Assembly (NCBI GenBank): GCA_004335635.1
Contig: QAXH01005870.1
Location: 1-64,000 of the forward strand
Reading direction: 5' to 3'
Length of the DNA: 64,000 nt
From: Chloromonas sp. AAM2
Lineage: Eukaryota > Chlorophyta > Chlorophyceae > Chlamydomonadales > Chlamydomonadaceae
Part shown: positions 1-10,767 of the stretch, one piece after another
Layout: each line of letters opens with the position of its first letter
Numbering within the stretch: position 1 is the first letter of the stretch
The notes under the pieces: generated by a model
Databases searched by the model: none
Seen by the model: the letters and a program-made list of their open reading frames with translations, nothing else
What the model was told of the DNA's origin: nothing
Program-made: the position numbers and the translations under genes

Positions 1-644
1 ATTGATTCATTTCAAAACTTTTGTCAAAAAGTATTTGTTTGAAGTTATCTAATAGATTACTAAGTCATCTAAAAAAGAAATCCTTCTCTTCCTAAAAATT
101 TAATTAACTTAGAAAAATATTTTATTCTATAAACCAAAGTGATTTAGAAATACAACTAGTGAAAATGATGGAAGAAATTTCCGTCTGAAATCTAGAATTG
201 CATGGCCTAATTAAGATTACCCTTTTCTAAAATAGAAAATTCATCTATGGGTTCAGACACCGTTTTTTCGAATCAAAATATGTGATTTGAAATTACCGAA
301 CTTAATATTTCACCTAAAACTATCACGGGTTTAAACATTTTGAGTAGAGGGAAGTCACGTTTGAAAACTTTTTTAGTAGTTATTGAGAGTTTTTTATGAA
401 ATAAAAAATACATTAAGTCAATTTTTCAGCGATACCTAATATTTCAGTTTAGTTATAATTTCAAAAATACAATAAGAAAAAGGTAGACAAAATTATTGGG
501 TTGCAGAAGAGTTATTTTATTGATCTTGAAAAAACTTTTTATATAAGAGAATTTTAGAGATTTTAATTATTACAAAATCTCCATTTATTTATTAAATTTT
601 TCCAATTGCTTTATAGCTCAATTTAAGAGTGGTATTTTAAATTT

Positions 645-982
645 ATGACTCAAAAAAAAATAATCGTCAATATTCGGAAAAAGACAAATATATTGAATTA
701 ACAAAGGATTTTCTGGCTAATGAGATTGATGTAGATACGTTCTCATCTTGTTTTATGGGTATCTATTAAGCAGTTTTTAAAAAATTAAAACAAATGAAAA
801 TAAAAAAATCATTAGACTTGGGAAATTTTTTAAAACCTAATCGAAACGATTTAGGTCGCTTATTAATATCGATTTATGGTGGGTGTGACGATGTTAGTCT
901 CTATCCCGAAATTAACCTGTCCACTGAAACAGAATTAAAACATTGTGCTCAAATCTTGCTATTAAAACTACAAGAAGAATAA
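645..982 (+). pseudogene. Decayed ORF of unknown function
   Basis: A reading frame starts at ATG 645, is shifted by one base in the A run at 652-660, and then stays open except for TAA at 767-769 until the stop at 980-982. The last 62 codons (794-982) look like a normal, well-balanced protein segment ending KLQEE. Repairing one base and one codon would give about 112 residues, mostly charged and polar, with no membrane segment. I do not recognise the family. The intact 12-bp hairpin just downstream looks like its former terminator. It is likely a remnant of plasmid-like or transferred DNA; this is inference. Confidence 0.5.
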
Positions 983-994
983 AATCATTTAATC

Positions 995-1042
995 AATAGA
1001 CCTAACAATTTAGAAACGATTAACTAATTAGTTAGGTCTATT
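995..1042 (+). terminator. Hairpin after the decayed ORF
   Basis: A perfect 12-bp inverted repeat (995-1006 against 1031-1042, arm AATAGACCTAAC) with a 24-base loop is followed by a short T run. It lies 13 bases after the stop of the decayed frame ending at 982, as expected for its terminator. Confidence 0.5.
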
Positions 1043-1489
1043 TTCGAGAAAAAGATGGAAATTGAAATTTTAACAAAATCTAATAACAAAATAGGCGATG
1101 GACTAGAATAATAGCGATAAGAAAAGATTTTTATCTTTCATCTTAACCACTCAAATTTCATGCCACCTGTTCTGTTATCTAAAACTAATAATTATTTGCA
1201 TTCTTGAACTTTTTATGACCATTTCAGAAGACATTCCGATTTCAATAGATTGTCTTATTGAACGCGTTTATAATTTTTAATTTGATTTAGTTCGATATTC
1301 TAACAATTTTGAGCCTTTTAGACTTATTTCAAAGCATCTTTGATTATATGATTCCAATCAAGAAAACTAGTAAATTCTTTTCCATCCTTTCAACTGTAAA
1401 TTTAGAATTACCTCTAAAATTCAATTATTTTTCTGGAAATTTATTTAGATTTAATAAAATAACTACAGGATTAAAATCAAGATTAGTTT

Positions 1490-2584
1490 TTAAAATAATT
1501 TGTCAAAATAACTTAGATAAACATCATGAACATAATGATGAAGAGAATTTAAATATGGAAGAATTTCCTCTCCTTCAAGTATCTCAGATTTTGATAAAAT
1601 CTGTGTTGCTGCAATATCACTTAAAGAAGATTTTTTATCAATGAAAGTATCATAAATTTGAGGTAAATCAGCTTGTAATTTTTGTTGATTCAATTGTTGA
1701 ATAATACTATCTGGTAAAACTTGAATTCCCTGATTTTGGTAAGATTCTTGCATATAATAGTCGAATATATCTTTTCGTTCATGATACCAAAATTCTCGAA
1801 TTTCATTTGGAATTGGATAACGTTGCCATAAGTTTGGAAACCCACGAAACATTATAACATCGGTTTGTCCTTGATATTGATTTAACATAGCTTTCGTTTC
1901 TATTCCTTCACTCGGTAAATATGGCATTGTAAATACTAAATGATTTAAACTATCTGCCATTACACCAAGAATCCCTAAAAATACCGTTCCGGTAATATTT
2001 ACGCCAAGAACTGATGGAACAAGACCTTGTAAAACATCTTCTGTCCAATCCACTGCAGCAGCTACATAACACCATGGAACAGTATACGGGTTTATATAAA
2101 TAAACCAGGATAAAGCTATTCGTAGAATAACAATTTGTGAATAAATTACTAAACCTACAAATAAGACTTCACGAATAGTTTCTAAAAGTGTTAGATCGGA
2201 ACAGAGATTTAATCGTACTTGAAGAAATTCTGATAACCAATCCGGTAAAAAATAAATATTTTTATAATTTTGAATATAGAAGCTAACAAATCCATCTTTT
2301 TCACTTTCAAATGGAATTTTTAAAACCGTATCTACTTTGGGAGCAGCTCCAAGGATCATCTCAAACCAATTTGTTGGTTGAGGCTGACGACCCCAATTTG
2401 ATGCATGAACTGGAAGTTTATCAAGAAATTCTGCTCTATTATATAATTCATCGGGAAAAGTATAAGTAGCTGGCATTCCAGGATTGTGTGGATAACCGAA
2501 TAATCCAGCAACTTTTTTAAAAAAACTCTCGACTATTTGATACCAAACAGTTCGAATAGAAATAAATTTTTCGTCTAAACTCAT
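1490..2584 (-). CDS. ycf89: Ycf89-like conserved diatom plastid protein
   Basis: A 364-residue protein with an intact frame and ATG start. It has a hydrophilic N-terminus, a hydrophobic core at about residues 135-235 with several membrane segments, and a polar C-terminus rich in Gln and Asn. Length and position beside trnP fit the diatom plastid frame ycf89, whose function is unknown. The core (residues about 150-235, containing ILRIALSWF and later PSVLGVNITG) has the look of a YggT/Ycf19-type double membrane hairpin, which would suggest a thylakoid or envelope membrane protein; that likeness is my inference. The family name is from memory of diatom gene content, so the symbol is moderately sure while the reading frame itself is very likely real. 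Confidence 0.65.
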   Translation of the reverse strand: MSLDEKFISIRTVWYQIVESFFKKVAGLFGYPHNPGMPATYTFPDELYNRAEFLDKLPVHASNWGRQPQPTNWFEMILGAAPKVDTVLKIPFESEKDGFVSFYIQNYKNIYFLPDWLSEFLQVRLNLCSDLTLLETIREVLFVGLVIYSQIVILRIALSWFIYINPYTVPWCYVAAAVDWTEDVLQGLVPSVLGVNITGTVFLGILGVMADSLNHLVFTMPYLPSEGIETKAMLNQYQGQTDVIMFRGFPNLWQRYPIPNEIREFWYHERKDIFDYYMQESYQNQGIQVLPDSIIQQLNQQKLQADLPQIYDTFIDKKSSLSDIAATQILSKSEILEGEEILPYLNSLHHYVHDVYLSYFDKLF

Positions 2585-2890
2585 TAGTAATTTTGAATTA
2601 ATATCAAGTTAATAGTATATTGTGTAATCAAACTAGAATCAGTCAATATTTCGATAATCTATAATATAAAGAATAAATCAAATTCTATCAATTATTTTTT
2701 CACTTTTTGATAAATACGATACAAATATTGATGAGTCACTTATCAAAAATCTTAATAAACTTGATATAAGTGATTTGAAACTTTATCTTATTAATTCTTA
2801 CAATATTGGTATTTCATATAATTACAATTGAAAGTTAGATCCTGACGGTTTGAAACGTCTTTCGTTGATAGACAGTTAATATTAATATTT
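2585..2890. other. Spacer with a remnant open frame
   Basis: No intact gene. On the plus strand a frame is open from 2670 to the stop at 2877-2879 except for one TGA (codon after SYNYN), giving about 70 codons of protein-like composition (SLFDKYDTNIDES near its start). I do not recognise it and treat it as an eroded coding remnant. Confidence 0.35.
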
Positions 2891-2964
2891 TCGGGATAGT
2901 AGGATTTGAACCTACGACACCCTGCTCCCAAAGCAGGTGCTCTACCAAGCTGAGCTATATCCCG
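2891..2964 (-). tRNA. trnP(ugg): tRNA-Pro(UGG)
   Basis: Folds as a standard 74-nt cloverleaf on the minus strand: acceptor CGGGATA pairs with TATCCCG, discriminator A, anticodon loop TTTGGGA with anticodon UGG, and a canonical T loop TTCAAAT. One Pro tRNA with UGG can read all four CCN codons in plastids. Confidence 0.95.
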
Positions 2965-3203
2965 AACTAAAGGATTACCAATCCTTCGAGCTTGTATTAT
3001 TAATTAGTGTACTAAATTTTAAATGATTTCACAAGAGGGAAAACTTACTTTTTTTCCAATTGACTTAAGAGTCAGTTCCGCTTTGTTGATTTTATGTCAT
3101 TATCACTCTTTAAAATTTTATTTATGCGCATATTTAGCAAAAGTTATTCATGAATGATTTTAAAACATTTTCATTTCAAAGAAATAAAAATTGAAATCAC
3201 AAG

Positions 3204-3749
3204 TTAACGTAAGCCTAATTGAACTAATGATTCTTCATCTCTAAGAACATTTTTCGAATCCATTTGATAATAATCAAATGATGGAATTAGAATTTGAATA
3301 AAATTCGAAAACTCTAGAACGTGATAATTAAATACAAGACAATTAAGTCGAATGACATATGGTTGAACCTGATTAGGTTGAATGTTAGAAGGTGAAACTA
3401 AAAAATTATAAGGACCTGCTCCTCGAATTGGGATATGAAATGGCGTATTCTTATCTCTAACCAGATCAACTTGTCCTGTATTTTCATCGAATTAATCAAT
3501 TTCTCGACTGGAAATAATTCGTTCAATTCTTTCAGCTGAAAATGCATTGATAAGTACCTGATGGTCACGTTTAGTTAGAGTTCCTTTTTCAAGAGTAGGA
3601 ATTAACATCGGTATACTTACATTAATAAAAGCTAACATTCAAAAAGATAGCCCCAATTTACGAAAACCTACCTTATCAAATTGACAATAAATTAAAATAA
3701 AGAGACTACTGATAATTGAAAGAAATATTACATCTCTGAGAATTTTCAT
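3204..3749 (-). pseudogene. 182-codon frame broken by two stops
   Basis: From ATG at 3749 to TAA at 3204-3206 the minus strand keeps one frame over 546 bases, interrupted only by TGA at 3639-3641 and TAA at 3492-3494. The N-terminus is hydrophobic (about residues 4-23 and, past the first stop, 36-50), consistent with membrane anchoring; the rest is soluble and well balanced, ending VQLGLR. There are no frameshifts, so loss is recent or the stops are sequence errors. ATG directly before the first TGA (3636-3638) could restart translation but the second stop remains. It could be a remnant of one of the diatom ycf frames (ycf88 is a candidate by lineage only); I cannot confirm that. Confidence 0.6.
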
Positions 3750-3820
3750 AAAATCTATAAAAATTGAAAATTATAGTTTAATTATATTTTATATTGTTCT
3801 ATAATTTCAGTTATTCTAAT

Positions 3821-3866
3821 ATTAAGAATAAGATTAAAAAATTCATTTTTTAATCCTATTCTTAAT
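3821..3866 (-). terminator. psaA-psaB terminator hairpin
   Basis: A 21-bp inverted repeat with one mismatch (3821-3841 against 3846-3866, loop TTCA) lies 15 bases past the psaB stop, in the right place to end the psaA-psaB transcript. Confidence 0.65.
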
Positions 3867-3881
3867 TAAATTTAGTTAAAA

Positions 3882-6083
3882 TTAACCAAATTTACCAGCA
3901 GTTGAAGCAATAACAAATGCTGCATAAGTTAAAATATAACCAACAGCAAAATGTACTAAACCAACCAAACGAGCTTGTACAATAGAAAGAGCTACTGGTT
4001 TGTCTCTCCAACGAACTAAGTTTGCAAGCGGTGTACGCTCATGAGCCCATACTAAAGTTTCAATTAACTCTTGCCAGTAACCACGCCATGAGATTAAGAA
4101 CATGAAACCTGTTGCCCAAATTAAATGTCCAAATAAGAACATCCATGCCCAAACAGATAAATTGTTCATACCAAAGGCATTGTAACCATTAATTAATGGT
4201 GATGAATTTAACCATAAGTAGTCTCGTAACCATCCCATGATATAGTTTGATGATTCATTGAATTGACCTGGATTACCACCCCAAATTGCCATATGTTTCC
4301 AATGCCAATAGAATGTTGTCCATCCAATTGTGTTTAACATCCAGAACATTGCTAAGTAGAAAGCGTCCCAAGCAGAGATATCACAAGTACCTCCACGACC
4401 AGGGCCATCACATGGGAAACTGTAACCAAAATCTTTTTTATCTGGCATTAATTTAGATCCACGTGCATCTAAAGCACCTTTTACAAGGATTAATGTTGTT
4501 GTATGTAAACCTAAAGCAATAGCATGATGAACTAAAAAGTCACCTGGGCCAATTTGTAAGAATAAATCATTCTTACTATTATTAATCGCGTCTAACCAAC
4601 CTGGTAACCAAATTTGATTACCTGCAACAGTTGCTGGGCTCGTTGATGATGATAATAATACATTAAATTGATAAACAGCTTTACCAGAAGCAGCTTGGAT
4701 ATACTCAGCAAATACTGGTTCAAACAAAATTTGTTTCTCTGGTTGACCAAATGCAACTACAGTATCATTATGAATATATAATCCTAATGTGTGGAAACCT
4801 AAAAATAATGAAACCCAGCTTAAATGTGAGATAATAGCTTCTTTATGTTCTAACATTCGTGCTAAAACATTATCTTTGTTTAATTCTGGATCATAGTCAC
4901 GAACAAAGAAAATCGCACCGTGTGCAAATGCACCAACCATTAAGAAACCAGCAATATATTGATGATGAGTATATAATGCAGCTTCAGTTGTAAAATCTTT
5001 AGATAAAAATGCATACGGAGTTAATGCATACATATGTTGAGCAGTTAAAGATGTAGCAACGCCTAAACATGCTAATGCTAAACCTAATTGCATATGTAAA
5101 GAATTTGTAATTGTTTCGAATAATCCCGTATGACCTGCTCCTAATCGGCCTCCAGGAGGACGGTGAGCATCTAAAATTTCTTTCATGTTATGACCAATAC
5201 CGAAATTTGTTCGATACATATGACCAGCAACAATAAATACAACTGCAATCGCTAATTGATGGTGTGCAATATCACTTAACCATAAAGATTGAGATTGTGG
5301 ATGGAAACCACCTAAGAATGTTAAAATTGCTGTTCCAGCACCTTCAGATGTTCCATAAATATGACTTGCACTATCTGGATTTTCTGCATAAACTGTCCAA
5401 TTTCCTGTAAAGAATGGAGTTAAACCAGCTGGATGTGGTGGAGTTGTTAAGAAATTATCCCACCCAACATGAACACCACGCGATGCTGGAATTGCTACGT
5501 GAACAAGGTGACCAGTCCAAGCTAATGAACTAACTCCTAATAAACCTGATAAATGATGATTTAAACGAGATTCGTTATTTTTAAACCAAGATAAACTTGG
5601 ACGGAATTTTGGTTGTAAATGTAACCACCCAGCAAATAATAAAGCTGATGATAATAATAATAAACCGATTGAACCTGCATATAATTCTTGATTTGTTCGG
5701 AAACCAATTGTATACCACCACTGATATACACCTGCAAATGTAATATTAACAGGATATGTATTACCTTTACTAAATGCTTTTAAAGCTGATTCACCAAAAT
5801 GTGGATCCCAAATTGAATGTGCAATTGGTTTAACCTTTAATGGGTTTGTTACCCATTTTTCAAAGTTACCTTGCCAAGCAACATGGAATAGATTTCCTGA
5901 AGTCCATAAGAAAATAATTGCTAGATGACCGAAATGTGAAGCGAAAATTTTTTGATATAAATTTTCTTCAGTCATACCATCATGTGCTTCTAAATCATGA
6001 GCAGTCGCGATACCATACCAAATTCTTCGCGTTGCTGGATCTTGTGCAAGGGCTTGACTAAACTTTGGAAATTTAGTTACCAT
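3882..6083 (-). CDS. psaB: Photosystem I P700 apoprotein A2
   Basis: PsaB is one half of the PSI reaction-centre heterodimer that carries P700, antenna chlorophylls and, with PsaA, the FX cluster in the thylakoid membrane. The 733-residue frame has the family length and starts [10 protein letters not shown]. It has eleven predicted membrane spans and the FX-binding loop [13 protein letters not shown] near residue 556 with both cysteines present. The start ATG is 66 bases after the psaA stop and the two are very likely co-transcribed. Intact, no odd features. Confidence 0.99.
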   Translation of the reverse strand: MVTKFPKFSQALAQDPATRRIWYGIATAHDLEAHDGMTEENLYQKIFASHFGHLAIIFLWTSGNLFHVAWQGNFEKWVTNPLKVKPIAHSIWDPHFGESALKAFSKGNTYPVNITFAGVYQWWYTIGFRTNQELYAGSIGLLLLSSALLFAGWLHLQPKFRPSLSWFKNNESRLNHHLSGLLGVSSLAWTGHLVHVAIPASRGVHVGWDNFLTTPPHPAGLTPFFTGNWTVYAENPDSASHIYGTSEGAGTAILTFLGGFHPQSQSLWLSDIAHHQLAIAVVFIVAGHMYRTNFGIGHNMKEILDAHRPPGGRLGAGHTGLFETITNSLHMQLGLALACLGVATSLTAQHMYALTPYAFLSKDFTTEAALYTHHQYIAGFLMVGAFAHGAIFFVRDYDPELNKDNVLARMLEHKEAIISHLSWVSLFLGFHTLGLYIHNDTVVAFGQPEKQILFEPVFAEYIQAASGKAVYQFNVLLSSSTSPATVAGNQIWLPGWLDAINNSKNDLFLQIGPGDFLVHHAIALGLHTTTLILVKGALDARGSKLMPDKKDFGYSFPCDGPGRGGTCDISAWDAFYLAMFWMLNTIGWTTFYWHWKHMAIWGGNPGQFNESSNYIMGWLRDYLWLNSSPLINGYNAFGMNNLSVWAWMFLFGHLIWATGFMFLISWRGYWQELIETLVWAHERTPLANLVRWRDKPVALSIVQARLVGLVHFAVGYILTYAAFVIASTAGKFG

Positions 6084-6149
6084 AATGTTAGATGCCTTTT
6101 TATATAAATTTTAGTTATGAATAAAAATATTAAGTTGATTTCAATGTAA

Positions 6150-8408
6150 TTAACTGATTGAAACTGCGCGTGCTAAGAAGAATGCCCATGTTGTTCCAAT
6201 ACCACCAAGTAGATAGTGAGCTAAACCAACAGCACGACCTTGAGTAATACTTAAAGCACGCGGTTGAATTGTTGGAGTAAAGTTTAATTTATTATGTGCC
6301 CAAACAATTGATTCAATTAATTCTTGCCAATAACCACGACCACTGAATAAGAACATTAAACTAAATGCCCAAATAAAGTGAGCTCCTAAGAAGATTAATC
6401 CATATGCTGATGACGCTGAACCATAAGATTGAATTACCTGTGAAGCTTGTGACCATAAGAAATCACGTAACCAACCATTGATCGTAATTGCACTTCGTGC
6501 AAAGTTACCACCTGTTACGTGTGAAATGCTACCATCTGGTGCAATTGTTCCCCAGACATCTGATTGCATTTTCCAACTAAAGTGGAAGATTACAACAGAA
6601 ATTGAGTTATACATCCAGAATAAACCTAAAAAGACATGATCCCAACTTGAACTTTGACAAGTACCACCACGGCCTGGACCATCACATGGGAAACGGAAGC
6701 CTAAATTTGCTTTATCTGGAATTAATTTAGAACTACGGGCATATAATACACCTTTTAATAAAATTAAAACTGTTACATGAATTGTAAATGCATGAATATG
6801 ATGTACCATAAAATCAGCAGTTCCTAATTTAATAGGCATCATAGCAATTTTTCCACCAACTTCTACAACTTCACCACCAAAAGCGTAACTTGTAGTAGCT
6901 AAAGCGTTTGGAGCAGTTGTACCAGGTGCTAATAAATGAATATTTTGAATCCATTGAGCAAAAATTGGTTGTAATTGAATTGCTTTGTCTGAGAACATAT
7001 CTTGTGGACGACCTAATGCTCGCATTGTATCATTATGAATATAGAATCCGAACGCATGCATACCTAAGAAGATACAAACCCAGTTTAAGTGTGAAATGAT
7101 AGAATCACGATGTCGTAAAACACGATCTAATAAATTATTATAGTTATTAGCTGGTGTATAATCACGAACCATAAAGATTGCACCATGAGCTGCACCACCA
7201 ACTACACAGAATCCACCAATCCACATATGATGAGTGAATAAAGATAATTGGGTAGCATAATCAGTTGCAATATATGGATATGGAGGCATTGCATACATAT
7301 GATGAGCAACAATGATACTTAAAGAACCCAGCATAGCTAAATTGATTGCTAACTGAGCATGCCAAGATGTTGTTAAAATTTCATATAATCCTTTATGGCC
7401 TTCACCAGTAAATGGACCTTTATGAGCTTCTAAAATTTCTTTCATGCTGTGACCAATACCCCAGTTTGTTCGGTACATGTGACCCGCAACAATGAATAAA
7501 ACTGCTAAAGCTAAATGATGATGTGCCGTATCACTTAACCATAAACCACCAGTCACAGGGTTTAAACCACCTTTAAAGGTTAAGAAATCTGAATAAGCCC
7601 CCCAATTACCACTAAAGAATGGTGTTAATCCTTGCGAAAAGCTTGGATATAATTGACTCATTAACTCACGGTTAATTAAAAATTCATGAGGTAATGGAAT
7701 TTCTTGTGGTGCTACACCTGCATCTAATAATTTGTTAATTGGTAATGCAACATGAATTTGGTGACCTGACCAAGATAAACAACCTAAACCTAATAAACCT
7801 GCTAAATGATGATTCATCATTGATTCCGCGTTTTGGAACCATTCTAATTTTGGTGCTGCTTTATGATAATGGAACCAGCCAGCAAATAACATAATAGCTG
7901 ACATAGCTAAACCACCAATTGCAATCCAATATAATTCAACTTCACTAGTGATTCCTTCTGCTCGCCACATTTGGAACCAACCTGAAGTAGTTTGAACACC
8001 TTGGAAGTTACCACCTACATCACCGTTTAAGATTTCTTGACCAACAATTGGCCAAACTACTTGTGAACTTTGCTTAATATTAACTGGATCAGTTAACCAA
8101 GCTGAGTAATTAGAAAAATATGCCCCATGGAAGTGCATACCGCTAATCCATAAGAATATAATTGCTAATTGTCCAAAGTGTGCACTAAAGACTTTACGAG
8201 ACACTTCTTCTAAAGAACTAGTTTGACTATCAAAATCATGCGCATCTGCATGTAAGTTCCAAATCCAAGTTGTTGTTTTTGGACCTTTTGCTAACGTTCT
8301 AGAGAAATGACCCGGTTGTGCCCATTTCGCGAAACTAGTTTCGACAGCGTCTTTTTCAACAAAAACTTGCACATTTTTTGCGCGACGGTCGGTTGAGCTT
8401 ATTGCCAT
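6150..8408 (-). CDS. psaA: Photosystem I P700 apoprotein A1
   Basis: PsaA pairs with PsaB to form the PSI core. The 752-residue frame has the expected length, eleven hydrophobic spans and the FX loop [13 protein letters not shown] near residue 573. The start [10 protein letters not shown] is preceded on the minus strand by AAGGAG about eight bases upstream, which fixes it. A -10-like element at 8505-8518 lies about 100 bases upstream. First gene of the psaA-psaB operon. Confidence 0.99.
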   Translation of the reverse strand: MAISSTDRRAKNVQVFVEKDAVETSFAKWAQPGHFSRTLAKGPKTTTWIWNLHADAHDFDSQTSSLEEVSRKVFSAHFGQLAIIFLWISGMHFHGAYFSNYSAWLTDPVNIKQSSQVVWPIVGQEILNGDVGGNFQGVQTTSGWFQMWRAEGITSEVELYWIAIGGLAMSAIMLFAGWFHYHKAAPKLEWFQNAESMMNHHLAGLLGLGCLSWSGHQIHVALPINKLLDAGVAPQEIPLPHEFLINRELMSQLYPSFSQGLTPFFSGNWGAYSDFLTFKGGLNPVTGGLWLSDTAHHHLALAVLFIVAGHMYRTNWGIGHSMKEILEAHKGPFTGEGHKGLYEILTTSWHAQLAINLAMLGSLSIIVAHHMYAMPPYPYIATDYATQLSLFTHHMWIGGFCVVGGAAHGAIFMVRDYTPANNYNNLLDRVLRHRDSIISHLNWVCIFLGMHAFGFYIHNDTMRALGRPQDMFSDKAIQLQPIFAQWIQNIHLLAPGTTAPNALATTSYAFGGEVVEVGGKIAMMPIKLGTADFMVHHIHAFTIHVTVLILLKGVLYARSSKLIPDKANLGFRFPCDGPGRGGTCQSSSWDHVFLGLFWMYNSISVVIFHFSWKMQSDVWGTIAPDGSISHVTGGNFARSAITINGWLRDFLWSQASQVIQSYGSASSAYGLIFLGAHFIWAFSLMFLFSGRGYWQELIESIVWAHNKLNFTPTIQPRALSITQGRAVGLAHYLLGGIGTTWAFFLARAVSIS

Positions 8409-8504
8409 TAAATTTCTCCTTAGTTGGGAGACGAAAATCTATGAAACTCTCATGCAAAAAGAAAGAGTAATAATTTTTTATTTATCTCTTAAATATGAGT
8501 TTTC

Positions 8505-8518
8505 TAATTATTATTATA
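8505..8518 (-). promoter_or_regulatory. psaA extended -10 element
   Basis: Reads TATAATAATAATTA on the minus strand, about 100 bases before the psaA start. The same 14 bases occur upstream of psbD and rbcL, which supports a promoter role. No convincing -35 is visible here. Confidence 0.4.
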
Positions 8519-9568
8519 TATTTTTTTACTTATTTGAATAAACTTTTTTCATTATCAAATTTTATTAATATATTTTTAAAATATAAATATGATATTTTTT
8601 TTAAATAGTTTCGAATCTTTTAATTATAGTTTTGAATGATAAAAGATAGTTTTATCATGAATGAATTTCAAAATGACTAGAGGTTTTAATGATAAAAGGG
8701 AAATATTAAGGTGACCAAGATTCTTAAATCTGCTCTCGACTAACATTAAATAATTCTAACTCCTTAGATCCAATTCTATTTCAATTTCGGTATTTAGTTC
8801 TACTACTAAATTGCTCTTTTCTGGTTTTTTTCGATATAAAATTTTATTTATCTGTTCGATCTTTAAAATAGTGGATATATGATAAAATTTTAACTAATAA
8901 AAATTATTATTTTTCTCAAGGAATGTTTAGATAGCAATTCATACAATCTCATCTATTATGATATACAGATAGTCAGATTATGTGTAGAAATGATTGTCTT
9001 GAAAAAGTCTTAATATGAACTAGAGAATCATACCACTTAACAAATATAATAAATGCCAGAACGGTAACTATATTTGTCAATCCATCACACCACATATTTT
9101 AAAAATCATCTAATCCACAATTAGAGAACTAGTAACGAATTTAGAGAGTTAAGGTGTTAAATTGATCAATTTACTTATTCATTAGCCGAATTTGATTAAC
9201 TTTATCTGTAAAAAAAACCAGAGTTTACAAATAATTATAATTTTGAGAAAGTCTAGTCGTTTCAATAGATGATGATAAGAACTTATAAATTGAGAATATT
9301 ATAAGGTAACATTACAATTACAGATACATTAGGAACTAAAGGTTGACTAATTATAACAGTGAGTCTAATCTTGTGAAATCATTTTTTTTGGCAGATTTTT
9401 AGTAAATAGATAATTGTTAGAAAAACACAACAACCTCTTGTCGGTTACTTGAAACTGTTTCATTTATATGAATAATTTTATCTTTAATGAGTTTTGAAAA
9501 AATTTGTTGATACAATCATAAAGTCATAATCTTTAAACGATCAAATAGTTTTTTTAATTAAAATCGTA
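8519..9568. other. Gene-free stretch, possible coding debris
   Basis: About 1 kb with no intact gene, unusual between PSI operons in a compact plastid genome. On the minus strand an open run from about 9539 to the stop at 9417-9419, with one TGA, encodes a protein-like stretch (LYQQIFSKLIKDK followed by INETVSSNRQE), and another short run follows in a different frame. I do not recognise it. It may be an eroded gene; the rest shows nothing. Confidence 0.4.
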
Positions 9569-9610
9569 CTATCAATTATTTTAAGGAATATTCCCTAAAA
9601 TAATTGATAG
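9569..9610 (-). terminator. psaF-psaJ terminator hairpin
   Basis: A 21-bp inverted repeat with one mismatch and no loop (9569-9589 against 9590-9610) lies 50 bases downstream of the psaJ stop. Confidence 0.6.
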
Positions 9611-9660
9611 TTACTCATTAAACAATTAATTTTTAAATTTTAAGTCTCAAAATCTAAAAA

Positions 9661-9786
9661 TTAGAAATATAATCCTAACATATCAGGGAAAAAACGATTA
9701 ATTTCAATGATAAAACCTGCTGTAAAAGACAACCAAATTGTTAATAAAACTGGAGCTGTCGACAAATATTTTTGAAAATCTTCCAT
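9661..9786 (-). CDS. psaJ: Photosystem I subunit IX
   Basis: A 41-residue protein starting [13 protein letters not shown], with one membrane helix at about residues 12-30 and the conserved tail [13 protein letters not shown]. PsaJ is a small PSI subunit next to PsaF. Its start lies 56 bases after the psaF stop on the same strand, the usual psaF-psaJ order, and a hairpin terminator follows. Too short for routine ORF lists but unmistakable. Confidence 0.97.
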   Translation of the reverse strand: MEDFQKYLSTAPVLLTIWLSFTAGFIIEINRFFPDMLGLYF

Positions 9787-9842
9787 AAAAAATTAATTTT
9801 ACTAATTATTAAATAGTTTATTCTAAAATTTGATGTTAAAGT

Positions 9843-10400
9843 TTAACGAGGTGATACTGTTACTTCATCTTTTGGAGCCACTAAATCACCATTTACTAAT
9901 TCTTGCCATGCAGAAATTGGCCAAATATATCCCGTAGTCATAATTTTTAAAGCTAATGGAACATTAATAATAATTTCACTTTCACTAGGATTTTTAGTTG
10001 TACTTACTGCACGTAAATATTTTCTACCAACCCAACCAATCCAGCCTGAGATATAAATAAAACCAAACCCTGGGAAAATAAACTCAGCCGCATGGCTCCA
10101 ATCACCATCGGCAATTAAATGAGGTAATCCATCAGTTCCACATAATAAATCAGATCTACTATATTTATCAAATCGAGCTTCTGTACGAGCAATTTGCTGC
10201 TTTAATGCTAAAGCTGGAGGTGAATCAGCTTCATACTGACTCATTCTTTGTTCTAGTTTTTTTACACTTGTCGCTAGTCGTTTATTAAAAGCGGGAGAGT
10301 CACTACACTTTGTTAATCCTCCAATTTCAGCAAAGGCTTGATCTGGAGTAAAAGCTAATAATACTGCAAACAATAAAGCTATAAAATTAAAACGTTTCAT
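9843..10400 (-). CDS. psaF: Photosystem I subunit III
   Basis: PsaF is the PSI subunit that docks the lumenal electron donor, cytochrome c6 or plastocyanin. The 185-residue frame starts with a lumen-targeting signal (residues 1-24, ending DQAFA) and the mature part begins EIGGLTKCSD. A Lys-rich helix with KKLEQRMSQYEAD and RTEARFDKYS is the donor-docking region, followed by the conserved Cys of LLCGTDGLPHLI and one membrane helix at about residues 110-130. Length is normal. It is the first gene of psaF-psaJ. Confidence 0.98.
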   Translation of the reverse strand: MKRFNFIALLFAVLLAFTPDQAFAEIGGLTKCSDSPAFNKRLATSVKKLEQRMSQYEADSPPALALKQQIARTEARFDKYSRSDLLCGTDGLPHLIADGDWSHAAEFIFPGFGFIYISGWIGWVGRKYLRAVSTTKNPSESEIIINVPLALKIMTTGYIWPISAWQELVNGDLVAPKDEVTVSPR

Positions 10401-10713
10401 TATTTAATAAAGTTTAATATTGTTAATTTGGTAAAAAATTTGAGAAAATTAAAATTATTCTTGACTACTATATATAGTAATATACTTTTAACGAAAAAAA
10501 ATATTTATTTATTTTTATAAGTTCTAATTCGATAAATAGACTTCGGATTCTATTCATCTATTTAAATGATCTTCAGAATTTAGTTAAAAATATTATCTGT
10601 AAATCAACTTAATCAAATAAGTTTATCTTTGTCTTAATCTTTTATTTCTCTAAAAAATACGGCTACTATAATTAATTGTAACAATCATATCCATTGGTAA
10701 TATGATCTGTTTA
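10401..10713. other. psaF upstream region
   Basis: About 310 bases without a gene between the psaF start and the psbI terminator. It contains the self-complementary run CTACTATATATAGTA near 10465-10477, which could form a small hairpin or a -10 region for psaF. Nothing else is seen. Confidence 0.4.
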
Positions 10714-10751
10714 GTTTTAAAGAATTTTTAATATTAAAAATTCTTTAAAAC
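10714..10751 (-). terminator. psbI terminator palindrome
   Basis: A perfect 19-bp inverted repeat without a loop (10714-10732 against 10733-10751) begins 16 bases after the psbI stop. Confidence 0.6.
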
Positions 10752-10767
10752 CGAAAAAAGTAATAGA

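Larger units (their letters stand above)
1..1489. other. Gene-poor stretch with decayed reading frames
   Basis: No intact gene is seen before the end of ycf89. The stretch holds a degenerate frame at 645-982 followed by a hairpin at 995-1042, and a shorter open stretch at 247-399 interrupted by TGA at 283-285. The remainder is AT-rich with stops in all frames. A plus-strand frame of 111 codons at 1309-1644 starts with TTG and its second half runs antisense to ycf89, so I do not count it as a gene. Confidence 0.6.

Noticed and set aside
1309..1644. 111-codon plus-strand frame starting with TTG
   Set aside because: Its second half is antisense to the end of ycf89, it has no SD motif and no recognisable family; a shadow frame.
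3639..3641. TGA read as Trp in the broken frames
   Set aside because: Several internal TGAs could fit Trp, but trnW has anticodon CCA, intact genes use TGG for Trp, and the recombinase relic has TGA where Leu is expected. TGA is a stop or decay, not a code change.
6908..7099. 63-codon plus-strand frame
   Set aside because: Antisense to psaA; Tyr- and Leu-rich shadow typical of AT-rich coding DNA.
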